The position numbers were made by a program, and so were the translations under genes. This document shows, piece by piece, positions 5,823 to 6,144 of a stretch of 6,144 bases of DNA (position 1 is the stretch's first letter; each line of letters opens with the position of its first letter). Origin of the DNA: Actinomycetes bacterium (GTDB lineage: Bacteria; Actinomycetota; Humimicrobiia; Humimicrobiales; Humimicrobiaceae); the NCBI GenBank assembly GCA_030609215.1, contig JAUWCR010000090.1, forward strand, positions 1 to 6,144, written 5' to 3'. The notes under the pieces were generated by a model. It ran no database searches and was not told where the DNA came from. It was given only the letters and a program-made list of their open reading frames with translations.

Positions 5823-5877
5823 AGGGAATATAACTTTCTGTATTTGTCTAACAATAATATAAATATATTTAAAATTT

Positions 5878-5907
5878 TTGTCAAACATTTTTAAAAAATA
5901 TTATTAT
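5878..5907 (+). promoter_or_regulatory. Possible promoter of the decayed recombinase
   Basis: TTGTCA (5878-5883) and TATTAT (5902-5907) each match the sigma-70 consensus at five of six bases, with an 18-base spacer, and lie just before the relic's ATG at 5922. The stretch is almost pure A/T, where such boxes arise easily. The distance from the -10 box to the ATG leaves little room for a leader. Confidence 0.3.
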
Positions 5908-5921
5908 ATGCAAAGTTTTAA

Positions 5922-6144
5922 ATGAAATTAAATAAAAACAGCATTTGCCTATCGTCATTACTTATACACTAACCAAAAAGACGGATACACTTTAGAGAAA
6001 TCCGATACAAACAACAAAGTAGCTTGCAGATAAAAATGATATTCAAATAACAGACATTTACGAAGACGAGGCTATCTCTGAAGCTACCACAGGTAAATGA
6101 CCTGGAACGTTAAAATTACTCAGTAATCTTTATCATAATGTTGG
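5922..6144 (+). pseudogene. Decayed large serine recombinase, N-terminal part, cut by window edge
   Basis: Pieces of the resolvase/invertase-type catalytic domain lie in shifting frames. After ATG 5922, a shift near 5934-5938 leads to TAFAYRHYLYTNQKDGYTLEK (ending at 6000), matching the usual N-terminus of site-specific serine recombinases (A-Y-x-R-x-S-x-x-x-Q-x-x-G-Y-S-L-E). That frame stops at TAA 6031-6033. Another frame from 6035 reads NDIQITDIYEDEAISEATTGK, then TGA at 6098-6100 where the family has arginine, then PGTLKLLSNLYHNV to the edge. The expected catalytic serine position reads leucine (TTA) and a nearby arginine reads histidine (CAT). Two shifts, at least one internal stop beyond the frameshifts and missing catalytic residues make it non-functional. 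The intact family inserts or excises mobile DNA. The stretch from about 5940 is visibly less AT-rich than its surroundings, consistent with foreign origin. Confidence 0.82.

Larger units (their letters stand above)
5752..5836 (+). ncRNA. Tandem-hairpin structured element 3' of the DUF3800 gene
   Basis: Two hairpins follow the DUF3800 stop codon. Hairpin 1 has a perfect 9-bp stem (5752-5760 with 5777-5785, TAGAGTGCC against GGCACTCTA) and a 16-base loop. Hairpin 2 is imperfect: AAG 5796-5798 with CTT 5834-5836, TATA 5800-5803 with TATA 5829-5832, and CC 5805-5806 with GG near 5824-5826, around a loop of similar size. Both loops begin with the same 15 bases although the stems differ, the pattern expected of a structured RNA with a conserved loop. 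From memory, Weinberg and colleagues (2017) reported several DUF3800-associated RNA motifs (DUF3800-I onward); this is probably a member, but which class I cannot say. Neither hairpin has the T run of an intrinsic terminator. A DNA-level recognition site is the alternative. Confidence 0.6.

Noticed and set aside
5751..5836. CRISPR-like array from the two 15-base repeats
   Set aside because: There are only two short copies, each inside its own different stem, with no further units and no cas genes; it fits a tandem structured element rather than repeat-spacer units.

Overview
The window comes from a strongly AT-rich bacterial genome. Bacterial rather than archaeal origin is indicated by xseB (exonuclease VII small subunit), an FmdB-type zinc-ribbon gene with a classic Shine-Dalgarno sequence, and a sigma-70/sigma-A type promoter. 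No lineage can be fixed from sequence alone. The AT richness and gene content would fit an anaerobic or uncultured low-GC lineage, but that is inference.

Region 1 (4-3117, + strand) looks like a small metabolic operon. It holds a calcineurin-like metallophosphoesterase, a cyclic 2,3-diphosphoglycerate synthetase homologue (cpgS-like) overlapping it by 32 bases, and after a 62-base gap a 2-phosphoglycerate kinase homologue with an N-terminal ATP-cone. The last two are the two known steps from 2-phosphoglycerate to 2,3-diphosphoglycerate to cyclic 2,3-diphosphoglycerate (cDPG), a compound known mainly as a solute and phosphate store of methanogens. The phosphoesterase is a candidate for turnover of the product or an intermediate.

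Region 2 (3132-4825) is apparently ordinary chromosome. It has a minus-strand, membrane-anchored secreted protein of unknown function, a 132-base divergent intergenic region with a good promoter for the FmdB-family gene, a four-helix membrane protein of unknown function, and xseB. xseA is not beside xseB.

Region 3 (4826-6144) has an accessory character. It holds a start-less zinc-ribbon reading frame ending 5 bases before a DUF3800 gene, and the DUF3800 gene itself, a predicted nuclease-like protein. Beginning one base after the DUF3800 stop codon are two tandem hairpins whose loops share an identical 15-base sequence, GACCGCAATGGCAGA. At the window edge is the decayed 5' part of a large serine recombinase with frameshifts, stops and lost catalytic residues. 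The DUF3800 gene with its 3' structured element is the most unusual part of the window. It resembles the described association of structured RNA motifs with DUF3800 genes, whose function is unknown.
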